Source: Paraburkholderia humisilvae
GTDB taxonomy: Bacteria; Pseudomonadota; Gammaproteobacteria; Burkholderiales; Burkholderiaceae
Length of the DNA: 64,000 bases
Assembly (NCBI RefSeq): GCF_902859855.1
Contig: NZ_CADIKH010000004.1
Span: 248,001 to 312,000 of the forward strand
Direction of reading: 5' to 3'
A model generated the notes under the pieces. The model was not told the DNA's origin and searched no databases. It saw only the letters and a program-made list of their open reading frames with translations. This document shows positions 25,278-34,423 of the stretch, piece after piece (within the stretch, counting starts at the first letter, position 1; every line of letters begins with the position of its first letter). The translations under genes were made by a program, and so were the position numbers.

Positions 25278-26750
25278 ATGCATTCCACCTCAACGACGGG
25301 CGCCGCCGAGCGCACCGTGCTTTGCATCTCATCCGCACTGGACGAGCCTCTCGCGCAATTCCTGACGGCGGCCGGCTGGCATGTCGTCCATGCGAAAACG
25401 CCTGCCCTCGCCGAGCGTCTGCTCGACCGCGGCGACATCAAGGTCGGCCTCGTCGACCTGCCTGAAGACTGTGCCGCGCAGCACCTGTCCGCGCTCGAAT
25501 CCTTCATGCAGCGTGGCGAGACGAACTGGGTCGCGCAGATTGCGCCGGGCCGCTCGGACGACGAACCGACCAGTCGCTTTATCCTCGACTACTGCTTCGA
25601 CTTCGTCACGAAGCCCTGCCTGAACGACCGGCTGGTCTTCGCGCTCGGCCACGCGCATGGGCTTTCGAGCTTGCGCCGCACGAGCGTGAAGCCGAAGCCG
25701 TCGCTTGGCCGGCACGGGATGGTCGGCCACAGCGAGCCGATGCAGCGGCTCTACCGGCGCCTCGACAAGTGCGCTCAGACCGACGCGCCGGTGTTTATCG
25801 CCGGCGAATCGGGCACCGGCAAGGAGCTGACTGCGCGGGCCGTGCACGACTGTTCGGCGCGCGCGAAGCGGTCGTTTGTCGCGATCAATTGCGCGGCGAT
25901 TCCGCCGACGTTGTTGCAAGCGGAGTTGTTCGGCCACGAACGCGGCGCGTTCACCGGCGCGCTGCAGAAGAAGATCGGCCGCATCGAGCACGCGGACGGC
26001 GGCACGCTCTTTCTCGACGAGATTGGCGACATGCCGCACGAATGCCAGGCGGTGCTGCTGCGCTTTCTGCAGGAAGGGACGATCGAGCGTCTCGGCGGCA
26101 ATGCGCTGATCAAGGTCGACGTACGCGTGATCTCCGCGACCCACGTCGACCTCGAAGCGGCGGTCAGCGACGGGCGCTTTCGCGCCGACCTCTATCACCG
26201 GCTGTGCGTGCTGCGTCTGGACGAACCGCCGCTGCGCGAGCGCGGTAGCGATATTCGCCTGCTCGCCGACTACGCGCTCAGCATGTACCGGCAGGACGGC
26301 ACTCACAAGATTCGCGGCTTTTCGAGCGGCGCGGTGGTCGCGATGTCGAACTTTGCATGGCCGGGCAATGTGCGCGAACTGATCAACTGCGTGCGGCGCG
26401 CAGTCGTGATGGCTGAAGGACGGTTCATTACCGAAGCGGACCTCGGCTTGCCTGTTGCGAACAACGCACGTCCGAAGACGCTTGCCGAGATCCGTACGCA
26501 GGCGGAAATCGAGGCGATCGAGGAAGCGCTGCGCCGACATGGTCACAACCTGTCGTCCGCGGCGGCCGAACTCGGCGTATCGCGCGCGACGCTGTACCGG
26601 CTGATGAACGCGAACCGGATACAAAGCGATATCACGTCGATGCGGCAGGGACGCCGGCACGGGTCTGCAAGCGACGATCAGGACCCCGACGAGCCTGCTG
26701 CGGACGACCACGATCGGCACATACGGCCGCTGCCTGCCGCCGCACTCTAG
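25278..26750 (+). CDS. Sigma-54-dependent enhancer-binding regulator (Fis family, VpsR-like)
   Basis: A 490-residue activator of sigma-54 RNA polymerase. Residues 12-130 form a degenerate receiver: the N-terminal acidic pair is missing, while an Asp at 60 and a Lys-Pro at 112-113 remain, so phosphorylation is doubtful. The AAA+ domain has Walker A GESGTGKE (176-183), the sigma-54 contact loop GAFTGA (223-228) and Walker B LFLDEIGD. A Fis-type HTH follows (NLSSAAAELGVSRATLYRLM), then an acidic tail. ATG at 25278 follows GGGGGG; the open frame extends further upstream without support. It is divergent from the Tad locus and probably controls it. Confidence 0.9.
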   Translation: MHSTSTTGAAERTVLCISSALDEPLAQFLTAAGWHVVHAKTPALAERLLDRGDIKVGLVDLPEDCAAQHLSALESFMQRGETNWVAQIAPGRSDDEPTSRFILDYCFDFVTKPCLNDRLVFALGHAHGLSSLRRTSVKPKPSLGRHGMVGHSEPMQRLYRRLDKCAQTDAPVFIAGESGTGKELTARAVHDCSARAKRSFVAINCAAIPPTLLQAELFGHERGAFTGALQKKIGRIEHADGGTLFLDEIGDMPHECQAVLLRFLQEGTIERLGGNALIKVDVRVISATHVDLEAAVSDGRFRADLYHRLCVLRLDEPPLRERGSDIRLLADYALSMYRQDGTHKIRGFSSGAVVAMSNFAWPGNVRELINCVRRAVVMAEGRFITEADLGLPVANNARPKTLAEIRTQAEIEAIEEALRRHGHNLSSAAAELGVSRATLYRLMNANRIQSDITSMRQGRRHGSASDDQDPDEPAADDHDRHIRPLPAAAL

Positions 26751-27016
26751 TCAGGCAGGCTGTTAAACGAGGCCTCGCGCAGCATGCGGCATTTATCTCG
26801 TTTCGCCACGGCATCTCGCGAACCGAAGCAAGGCCGTCGCGCTGCGCGACTGTCTGATCGATACGATCGCTAATCCATCAACCGCGCGTCGCGCCCTCGA
26901 ACGACAACGGCGCGGCGCGTTCCGGCACTCCTCGCGTGCGCGCACGTTAGCTGATTTTTCGCGAGAAAAATGAAAAATATCCTCCGGAAATGATTCAACG
27001 ATTTCGTTTCCATCTG

Positions 27017-27030
27017 TGGTTATTTAACCA
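27017..27030. promoter_or_regulatory. Palindrome upstream of the oxygenase promoter
   Basis: TGGTTA-TT-TAACCA is a perfect 6-2-6 inverted repeat about 50 bases before the predicted -35 element. It could be an operator, or chance in AT-rich DNA. Confidence 0.25.
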
Positions 27031-27079
27031 GAAACTCTCATGATTTTATCCGACGTTCTAATGCGGCACAAAAAATAAT

Positions 27080-27108
27080 TTGCATGAATTCCTGTCCGCC
27101 GCTAATCT
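27080..27108 (+). promoter_or_regulatory. Sigma-70-like promoter for the oxygenase gene
   Basis: TTGCAT (27080-27085) and TAATCT (27103-27108) are separated by 17 bases. The leader to the ATG at 27223 would be about 108 bases. Confidence 0.35.
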
Positions 27109-27222
27109 GTTTAATATAAAAATTAGCAGGCTGGAATCCTCCCGCGAGAAAGGAGCTCTCCGCAGCGCACAGCAAATCCTCATGACAGAAGTAAATTTTC
27201 ATGCTTCATATCGAGTCTCACC

Positions 27223-28095
27223 ATGCAATCTGATTTATCGAAACACGCGAGTACCAATACCGCATCATCGACCCGGATAAACGATCAGATAGATTTCCCG
27301 GAATGCGCCCGGGAGTTAATTCATTCCGGATGGAGTATTAACAAACTACCGATCGCATTGCAGGCGCATTTCTGGGATGCACTCGACTTGTATGCTAATG
27401 TCGGTTCGGATGTGAAGTCCGAATTTTCCTTTCCCGACCATACCGATGGTTTTCTGCCGTTCGGCATGGAATACGCCAAAGCAACGCATCAGCCTGACTT
27501 GTGTGAACGCTATTGCTACTGGCACAAGGACAGGCGCCGTCACGAAGCCCACGCGTTTTCAGGATCCGAGTTTTATCGTGCAATATGCGGCTATGAGTCC
27601 GGGATCTCGGAAGTCGCGCAAGGTGTATTGGATTCGATCTGCGGTTTTTTCAATGTTTCGGATCCAGTCGACATCCGAAATAGTTCCTACATACAGCTTT
27701 GCGCATACCACAAGCCGCCGAGAAGACCGGACCGTGAGTATTTGCAAAACCGTCACGAGGACGGACATTTACTGTCAATCATAAAGGGGAATCGGGACGG
27801 GCTGGTGATTTTCCCGCGTGGCGAGCGGCTTGTAGTTCGATTAGCGGACGATGAAATGATCGTGATCACGGGGTCATTACTCACTCTGCTCTCCGACAAT
27901 CGGATTCCATACATGGATCATGCTGTGACTAACCCATGTGTACCGGTTGCGCGTTTATCCATCGTCTACTTTGTCATACCTGATTTGACGAGAAAGTATA
28001 CGAGCTTCATGAATTGCAAACAACTCGATCTCGTAGCTGTCGCTAACGAAAGCCATCAAGCCTTCGGAAATAACCCGTTCAGCGCGGCAGCTTGA
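27223..28095 (+). CDS. Isopenicillin-N-synthase-like Fe(II)/2-oxoglutarate oxygenase
   Basis: A 290-residue non-haem iron oxygenase of the isopenicillin-N-synthase-like class. The iron triad appears as His178 and Asp180 in NRHEDGHLLSII and His233 in YMDHAV. The co-substrate motif RxS is Arg244-Leu-Ser246 in VARLSIVYFV. The N-terminal half has the expected AFWDALDLYANV helix region but no DIOX_N motif I can name. Such enzymes hydroxylate, desaturate or cyclise small molecules, often in secondary metabolism; no partner biosynthetic gene is nearby. Base use is clearly AT-richer than in the flanking genes (48% G+C in the one 60-base row counted), suggesting acquisition. The ribosome-binding site before ATG 27223 is weak. 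Confidence 0.8.
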   Translation: MQSDLSKHASTNTASSTRINDQIDFPECARELIHSGWSINKLPIALQAHFWDALDLYANVGSDVKSEFSFPDHTDGFLPFGMEYAKATHQPDLCERYCYWHKDRRRHEAHAFSGSEFYRAICGYESGISEVAQGVLDSICGFFNVSDPVDIRNSSYIQLCAYHKPPRRPDREYLQNRHEDGHLLSIIKGNRDGLVIFPRGERLVVRLADDEMIVITGSLLTLLSDNRIPYMDHAVTNPCVPVARLSIVYFVIPDLTRKYTSFMNCKQLDLVAVANESHQAFGNNPFSAAA

Positions 28096-28382
28096 AACAC
28101 TCTCCACTGCGTGGTGCTGTTATTTGCGATTCATGCAATCCGATCTGGGTCGATGCGAAACCTCGTCTCGCGTCTCTTTGGATGTCGTTATTGCCGTCAT
28201 CATGTTCGTAATGGCAGTTGCCACCGTCCAATCAGCGCGCTCAATAGCGACATAGGCGACCGTGCCCGTTACCCGCCAGGATTCGGCGACCATCATCCAG
28301 CGCCGGCCAGCCGCCGGATGCGGCGACGGCTTGGGCGCGTGCGGACTGCACGCGGCGCTGCATACCATCCGCCGCCGTTGTT

Positions 28383-30056
28383 ATGCTTGACCGTATCACC
28401 GGCACGGAAGCGAACTTGGCCCCTCCCGATCCCGATCGTTCCGATCCCCCCACGCGCGGCGCGCCATCGTACCGCCCGGCCGTCGCGGTGAGCGCAAGCC
28501 CGTGCGACGAACTCGCTATCGTCGGCGCGCGCGGCTCCCCGCGCGACCGCCCGTGCCGCTATAAGCGGCTTGCCCTCGTGGCCACGATCCTCGGTTCGAG
28601 CATGGCGTTTATCGACGGCTCGGTCGTCAATGTCGCGCTGGCCGCACTGCAGGCGGAACTGCACGCGAGCGTGGCGGCGATTCAATGGGTCGTCGACGCC
28701 TATCTGCTGATGCTCGCGTCGCTGGTGCTGGTCGGCGGCGCGCTCGGTGATCGCTACGGCCGGCGCAGGATATTTGTCTGCGGAATCGTGATTTTCATGC
28801 TCGCGTCGGCGGCGTGCGGGCTTGCGCCCGATTCCGCGACCCTGATCGGCGCGCGCGCGGTGCAAGGAGTCGGCGCCGCGCTGCTCGTGCCGAGCAGCCT
28901 GTCGATCATCGGCGCGGTGTTCGACGACGCCGAGCGTGGCCGTGCGATCGGCATCTGGGCCGGGTGTGCCGCGATCACGTCGGCGTTTGGGCCGGTCGCG
29001 GGCGGCTGGCTGGTCGATGCGTGGTCGTGGCGCGCGATCTTCTTCCTGAATCTGCCGATCGCCGCGGCGACCGTCGTGCTGGCGTTGCTCGCGGTGCCCG
29101 ACAGCCACCAGCCGAACGCGCCGCGGCGCATGGACTGGGGCGGCGCGGCGGCTGCCGCGGTGGGCCTCGGCGCCGTGGCGTACGGGCTCACGCTCGCGAC
29201 GACCCACGGCTTCGTGTCGCCCGCCGTGCTTGCGTCAGTGGCGGGCGGCGGTATCGTGCTGATCGGCTTCGTGATGATCGAAGCGACCAGCAGGCAACCG
29301 ATGATGCCGCTCGACGTATTTCAATCTCGCGACTTCAGCGGCGCAAATCTGGTGACGCTGCTGCTCTATTTCGGTCTCGGCGGCACGCTGTTCTTTCTGC
29401 CGTTCACGCTGATTCGCGCGCACGGTTTCACCGCGACGCAAGGAGGCGCCGCACTGCTGCCGATTCCGTTGATCATCGGCGGACTGTCGCGCTTCGCGGG
29501 CGGCGGGCTCACGGACCGTTTCGGGCCGCGCGCGCTGCTGACCGCGGGGTCGATCGTCACCGCCGCGGGCTTTGCGCTATTCGCGCTCGTGCCGCTTTTT
29601 GGCGGCGATGCGTCGTACTGGAGCGCATTCCTCCCGGCGCTCGTGGTAGTCGGTCTCGGGATGACGCTGAGCGTGACGCCGCTGACGACGACTGTCATCG
29701 CGTCGGTGGACAGCGAACGCACTGGTCTCGCATCGGGTATCAATAATGCGGCCGCGCGTGTCGCAAGCCTGATCGCGATTGCGGCGCTGGGGATCGTGTT
29801 CACATGGACACATGAGGCAGCGCTGTCGGCACGGCTCGATGCGTTGCATATTCCGCACGAGGCAAGCGCGGTGCTACGCTCGGTTGCGCCCAGTGCGAAG
29901 CAATTCGACCGGCTCGCACCACAGCGCGACGGGCGGGTTGCGCTCGCGGAGCGTGCGGCGCTTGATACGGCGTTTCGCGCGGTGGCGCTGGTTTGCGCGG
30001 CCGGTGCCCTGGGCGGTGCGCTGTGTGCGGCGCTGATGATTGGGCGGCGCAGGTAA
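28383..30056 (+). CDS. Multidrug exporter of the DHA2 (14-helix) MFS family
   Basis: A 557-residue major facilitator protein with a disordered head of about 60 residues before the first helix (LALVATILGSSMAFIDGSVVNVAL). It carries MFS motif A (GGALGDRYGRRRIF) and motif C-like GPVAGGWLVDAW, with about 14 hydrophobic segments, which places it with EmrB/QacA-type drug:proton antiporters. A regulator was not found next to it. The start at 28383 is the first ATG in frame and has no strong ribosome-binding site, so a later start is possible. Confidence 0.85.
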   Translation: MLDRITGTEANLAPPDPDRSDPPTRGAPSYRPAVAVSASPCDELAIVGARGSPRDRPCRYKRLALVATILGSSMAFIDGSVVNVALAALQAELHASVAAIQWVVDAYLLMLASLVLVGGALGDRYGRRRIFVCGIVIFMLASAACGLAPDSATLIGARAVQGVGAALLVPSSLSIIGAVFDDAERGRAIGIWAGCAAITSAFGPVAGGWLVDAWSWRAIFFLNLPIAAATVVLALLAVPDSHQPNAPRRMDWGGAAAAAVGLGAVAYGLTLATTHGFVSPAVLASVAGGGIVLIGFVMIEATSRQPMMPLDVFQSRDFSGANLVTLLLYFGLGGTLFFLPFTLIRAHGFTATQGGAALLPIPLIIGGLSRFAGGGLTDRFGPRALLTAGSIVTAAGFALFALVPLFGGDASYWSAFLPALVVVGLGMTLSVTPLTTTVIASVDSERTGLASGINNAAARVASLIAIAALGIVFTWTHEAALSARLDALHIPHEASAVLRSVAPSAKQFDRLAPQRDGRVALAERAALDTAFRAVALVCAAGALGGALCAALMIGRRR

Positions 30057-30270
30057 CGACGCGCGACATGCCGATGCCGGCGCGCGGAGGGCACAATCGC
30101 GGCCATCTGACCTGTCCCGCGGGAACGTCAGAAAGCTTTGGGCACACAAGTTGCGGCCGCGACCACCACCGATTCCGCCCCATTCAAGGAACTTGCAGTC
30201 CCTCAAGCAGTCGTTTTTACTTTTATTAGATTTGATCCGACCCGGCGCTGCGACGCCGCCTCAACGTTCT

Positions 30271-32877
30271 ATGCGCAAACTATTCATTGCCTGGTTTTTT
30301 GTCGTACTAACGCTGCCGGCCCTTGCCGCCGCCGCGACCGATTCGTCGACGCCGCCGGCGGCCGCCAGCGACGCGGTGCCCTCTCCCGCACCTGCTGTCA
30401 AACTCACCCCCGACCAGGCCCGCCAGGCGCTCGACGTCCTGAACGATCCGCAACGTCGCGCGCAAGTGACCGACACACTGCACGCCATCGCCGCCGCGGG
30501 CGCGCTCGCGACGCCGGCCGTCCCGGCCAGCCCGGCTGCAGCCACTGCGGCGCCTGCTTCGGCCGCGAGCACCCCGCGCGCGCTCAAATCGAACGGCCTT
30601 GCGGCGCAACTGGCGCGTCAGGGCGCCAGTTGGCTCGAAGTAGCCGGCGCATCGATCAAGCGCTCGACCATCGTGCTGCTCGACACGAATTCCATGCGCG
30701 CCTGGTGGCACGGTGAAGTGCAAAACCCGCAGGAGCGCGCAAAGCTGGCAGGCATTCTGTTCGCAATCGTCGCCACGCTGCTGCCGGCGATCGCGATCGA
30801 ATGGATCGCGCGCCGGCTGCTGCGGCGCGCGCGCGTCGCGATCGCCGCGCGCCGCAAGTATCGCGAGGCCGTGCTCGGCATCGCGCCGGACGATGACGCG
30901 GACACCGAAGCCGCGCGAGCGGCGGGCGCGCCCGTGTCCGCTGCGCCCGCGCCGCCGGAGATACCCGCTTCCGCTACCAGCACCGAGCAGTATCAGAAGG
31001 AAGTGCGCAGCCAGCGCCAGGCGGCGACGCACTGGACCCTGCTGCAACGGCTGCCGCTCGCCGCGCTGCAATTGCTGCTGCGCCTGCTACCGCTTGCCGT
31101 GTTCGTCGCGGTGGCGAGCGTGCTGATGTCGATCCTCTCCGAGGACGACTCGCCGCAAGATCACGCGCTCAATACGCTGATCGACCTGTATGTGATCTGC
31201 CGTGCGATCGTGATCGTTTGCGGCTTCTTCCTGCAGCCCGACGCACCGGCGCTGCGACTGTTCCGGATGCCGGACCGCTGGGCGATTTTCGTGCAGCGCT
31301 GGGTGATCTGGATTGTCAGCTCGATCGGTGGCGGCATCGCGCTGGTCGAAATCGCGCTTGCGCTTGGCCTCTCCGAATCCGCGCATCTGGCGCTCGTCAA
31401 ACTCGTCGCACTGGCGGGTCATGTGCTGCTGTCGGTGATGATCCTGCAATGCCGCAAGCCGGTCGCCCAAGCCATCCTGGCGCGCGCGCAGGACAGCAGC
31501 AGTCCGGTCAAGCTGGTCGGCGAAGGGTTCATCGACCTGTGGACCGGCATCGCGATCTTCATCGTGATGGCGCTGTGGTTCGTCTGGGCGCTCGACGTGC
31601 AGAACGGCTACCGGACGTTGTTGCATCTCGGCGGTATTTCTGTCGCGGTGCTGATTGGCGCACGCGTCGCGTCGATCATCGTATTCGGCGCACTTGGACG
31701 TCTCTTTCGCGCGGAAGACGAGGATTCGCACACGCTCGTCCATCAGCATGCGTACCGTTACTATCCGCTCGCGCGCCGCATCGTGTATGTGGCCATCGCG
31801 GTCGTGACCGTGCTGATCCTGTTGCAGGTCTGGCATATCAACGTATGGCAGTTTTTCGCGGAAGGCACGGTCGGCCACCGGCTCGCGTCCGCGCTCGTGA
31901 CCATCTTCGTCGCCGCGTTTATCGCGCTTTTCGTGTGGGAGGCCGTAAACGTTTCGGTTGAACGGCGCCTGGCGCGCTGGACGGCAAGCGGCGATCTGCT
32001 ACGCGCGGCGCGGCTGCGCACGCTGCTGCCGATGCTGCGCAGCGCGCTGCTCGTCGTGATCGCGCTGGTCGTGGTCCTGACGGGCCTGAGCGAGCTCGGC
32101 GTGAACACCGCGCCGCTGCTCGCGAGCGCGAGCATCTTCGGCGTCGCGCTCGGCTTCGGCTCGCAAAAGCTCGTGCAGGATTTCATCACCGGCATTTTTC
32201 TGCTGATGGAAAACGCGATGCAGGTCGGCGACTGGGTCACGCTCGCGGGCGTGTCCGGCACCGTCGAATATCTGTCGATTCGCACCGTCCGGCTGCGCGG
32301 CGGCGACGGCTCGCTCTACACGGTGCCGTTCAGTTCGGTATCGACGGTGAACAACACGAATCGCGGCCTCGGCAACGCCGCGGTCAGGGTGAGCATCATG
32401 TTCGGCGCGGACCTCGATCTCGCGATCGAAACGCTGAAGGAAATCGGCGCGTCGCTGCGCGAAGACGATCGCTTCAAGGACGGCATTCTGTCGGACTTCG
32501 CTTTCTGGGGCGTCGATGCGGTCGACGGCGCGTCAGTTACGCTGGCGGGCCAGGTGCAGTGCCGCGACTCGGCGCGCTGGGGTGTACAGCGCGAATTCAA
32601 CCGGCGCATTTTCGAGCGCTTCCGTGAGAAGGGCATTGCGATGACCAATCCGCAGCGCTCGGTGCTTGCGCCGGAAGATGGCCGGCTGTCGGTGGCGCAA
32701 CTGAACGGGCGCGGCGAGCCGCAGGACGATCTCGCCGCCGACGGTCGTGCTGCTGCCGGATCGCGCAATGGTGCGCGTGACGAGCGTGACACGGATGAAG
32801 ACCCGGATGCGGGTCGAGAGCGGGATGTGAAACCGGGCCCGAGACCGGACCGCCCGACGAAGCGGGACACGAACTGA
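30271..32877 (+). CDS. Mechanosensitive channel, MscS family (YbiO-like)
   Basis: An 868-residue large MscS-type channel. A signal peptide (MRKLFIAWFFVVLTLPALAAA) precedes a Pro/Ala-rich periplasmic part containing LTPDQARQALDVLNDPQRRAQ, a stretch typical of YbiO-type channels. Many transmembrane helices follow. The MscS pore helix and beta domain begin near residue 610 (PLLASASIFGVALGFGSQKLVQDFITG). The last 70 residues are a charged disordered tail. It should release solutes under hypo-osmotic stress. ATG at 30271 was chosen because it opens a clear signal peptide; the open frame continues upstream over the end of the exporter gene. It is convergent with the kinase gene, 22 bases apart. Confidence 0.87.
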   Translation: MRKLFIAWFFVVLTLPALAAAATDSSTPPAAASDAVPSPAPAVKLTPDQARQALDVLNDPQRRAQVTDTLHAIAAAGALATPAVPASPAAATAAPASAASTPRALKSNGLAAQLARQGASWLEVAGASIKRSTIVLLDTNSMRAWWHGEVQNPQERAKLAGILFAIVATLLPAIAIEWIARRLLRRARVAIAARRKYREAVLGIAPDDDADTEAARAAGAPVSAAPAPPEIPASATSTEQYQKEVRSQRQAATHWTLLQRLPLAALQLLLRLLPLAVFVAVASVLMSILSEDDSPQDHALNTLIDLYVICRAIVIVCGFFLQPDAPALRLFRMPDRWAIFVQRWVIWIVSSIGGGIALVEIALALGLSESAHLALVKLVALAGHVLLSVMILQCRKPVAQAILARAQDSSSPVKLVGEGFIDLWTGIAIFIVMALWFVWALDVQNGYRTLLHLGGISVAVLIGARVASIIVFGALGRLFRAEDEDSHTLVHQHAYRYYPLARRIVYVAIAVVTVLILLQVWHINVWQFFAEGTVGHRLASALVTIFVAAFIALFVWEAVNVSVERRLARWTASGDLLRAARLRTLLPMLRSALLVVIALVVVLTGLSELGVNTAPLLASASIFGVALGFGSQKLVQDFITGIFLLMENAMQVGDWVTLAGVSGTVEYLSIRTVRLRGGDGSLYTVPFSSVSTVNNTNRGLGNAAVRVSIMFGADLDLAIETLKEIGASLREDDRFKDGILSDFAFWGVDAVDGASVTLAGQVQCRDSARWGVQREFNRRIFERFREKGIAMTNPQRSVLAPEDGRLSVAQLNGRGEPQDDLAADGRAAAGSRNGARDERDTDEDPDAGRERDVKPGPRPDRPTKRDTN

Positions 32878-32899
32878 AACGCGCGCAGCTGGTTCGCGC

Positions 32900-34423
32900 T
32901 CAGCCTGCGTGCGGCAGCGTCAGCACCGCGTCAAGCCCTCGCGGCGCGCGATTCTCCAGCGTCAACGTGCCGCCGTGCGCGGCCGCGACGCTGCGCGCGA
33001 TAGTCAGGCCGAGCCCGGTGCCTTCTGCGCTGCGTCGCGACGCAATCCTGAAATACGGCTCGAATACCCGCTCGCGCAATGTCGCATCAGCGATACCCGG
33101 CCCGCGATCGCTAATCACAATCCGCACGCTGCGCCCGCTGGCCGTCACCTGCACCGCGGCGCTCTCGCCGTAGCGGATCGCATTGTCCAGCAAGTTCTGC
33201 AGGCAGCGCTTCAGGTTGCGCGGATAGCCGGGCACCGGCTGCCCCGCGCTGCCCGTGACGCTCACCACATGGCCCGCTTCGCGCAGGTCTTGTGCAAGAC
33301 CTTCGAGCATCGAGTCAAGATCAATCTCGTGACGCGTCTCCGTGATCTCGACGCCTTGCACCGCGTCGAGCGTCGCATTCACCATCGCTTCCATTTCGTC
33401 GAGGTCGCCGCGCAGCCGCTCGCGCCACGCCGGGTCCGGCAGCATCTCCGCACGCAGCCGCAAACGCGTAAGCGGCGAGCGCAGGTCATGCGACACCGCG
33501 GTCAGAAAGCGCGTACGTTGCGCGATGCTGTCGACGAGTTGCCGCTGCATCGTGTTGAACGACTGCGCGGCGCGTCGCACTTCGAACGGGCCGGTCACCG
33601 GCAGCGGCGGACGATGGATATTGCGGCCGAGCGCGTCAGCCGCTTTCGCGAGATGCCGCAGCGGCTGCACAGCGAATCGCACCGCGATCAGCGCGAGCAC
33701 GCATACCGCGGTGAAGCGGATCAGATAGATCCGTACCAGGTAGCCGAACACCAGCGAACCCGGCTCAATCTGCCCATCGGCCTGACCTTCGTTCGCGTGC
33801 GCGTCGAGCCAGCCTTGCCAATCATCGCCATGCAATTTCAGCTGCACGTGGAAGTCGCCGGTCGGCATCCGCGAATCGAACAGGCTCAGGATGCCGCCAT
33901 GCCCGCCGTCGTCGCGCACCTGAGCGTCGAACACGCGCATCTCGACTGGCGCACCGATGCGCCGCTGCAGCACGCCGCGAATCAGATCGCCCGTGACCTG
34001 CCCGGCGATCGGCGTGTGCGGCACAACGGCGGCCGTGCCTCGCGCATGATGCGTGGCCGCAGCCGTCGCCGATCGCGCCGTGGAACTCGCATCTGAGTGC
34101 GTCGAGGGCGCGGCCATCCACTGCAGCCGATAGTTCGCATCGCCAAGCTGTTGCGCAAGTGCATGGCGCGCCGCGTCGTCCGGCGCCAGTGCGATCAGGC
34201 GCGCAGAGTCGGCAAGACGGCTGGCGAAGAGCCTGGCCGGCATCTCGAGCGCGCGGGTCTTATGCGTGTCGAACCAGATGGTGCTGGTGAGCAATTGTCC
34301 CGCGAACATGCCGATCGCGAGAACCATCACGAGCCGCCCGAACAGCGTGTCGGGCCAGATGCGCAGCCGCAGGCGCAGCCCGATGCGGCGCCGCGAACAC
34401 AGTTTGATCGGCATGCGGCTCAC
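32900..34423 (-). CDS. Sensor histidine kinase (EnvZ/RstB type)
   Basis: A 507-residue inner-membrane kinase. The first helix (LVMVLAIGMFAGQLLTSTIWF) and the second (YLIRFTAVCVLALIAVRFAV) bracket a periplasmic sensor of about 190 residues with an Ala/Thr-rich insert. A HAMP segment, the phospho-acceptor His in SHDLRSPLTRLR (about residue 312), the N box NLLDNAIRYG and G boxes DRGPGI and GTGLGL follow. It overlaps the response-regulator gene by four bases, so the pair is translationally coupled. Confidence 0.92.
   Translation of the reverse strand: MSRMPIKLCSRRRIGLRLRLRIWPDTLFGRLVMVLAIGMFAGQLLTSTIWFDTHKTRALEMPARLFASRLADSARLIALAPDDAARHALAQQLGDANYRLQWMAAPSTHSDASSTARSATAAATHHARGTAAVVPHTPIAGQVTGDLIRGVLQRRIGAPVEMRVFDAQVRDDGGHGGILSLFDSRMPTGDFHVQLKLHGDDWQGWLDAHANEGQADGQIEPGSLVFGYLVRIYLIRFTAVCVLALIAVRFAVQPLRHLAKAADALGRNIHRPPLPVTGPFEVRRAAQSFNTMQRQLVDSIAQRTRFLTAVSHDLRSPLTRLRLRAEMLPDPAWRERLRGDLDEMEAMVNATLDAVQGVEITETRHEIDLDSMLEGLAQDLREAGHVVSVTGSAGQPVPGYPRNLKRCLQNLLDNAIRYGESAAVQVTASGRSVRIVISDRGPGIADATLRERVFEPYFRIASRRSAEGTGLGLTIARSVAAAHGGTLTLENRAPRGLDAVLTLPHAG

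Larger units (their letters stand above)
26751..27222. other. AT-rich intergenic region upstream of the oxygenase gene
   Basis: From about 26940 the composition drops sharply: one 60-base row counted (27061-27120) is one-third G+C. It holds a small hairpin with perfect 7-base arms (ATTTTTC at 26954, GAAAAAT ending 26971), a palindrome and a sigma-70-like promoter. No gene is assigned; a 32-codon frame starting at ATG 27183 overlaps the next gene and is unsupported. Confidence 0.5.

Noticed and set aside
27183..27280. 32-codon frame beginning ATGACAGAAG before the oxygenase gene
   Set aside because: No ribosome-binding site, overlaps the oxygenase start in another frame and has no recognisable features; a leader peptide cannot be excluded.
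28096..28382. Possible small minus-strand gene between the oxygenase and the exporter
   Set aside because: An 82-codon frame (28120-28368) exists, but no ribosome-binding site or family pattern supports it.
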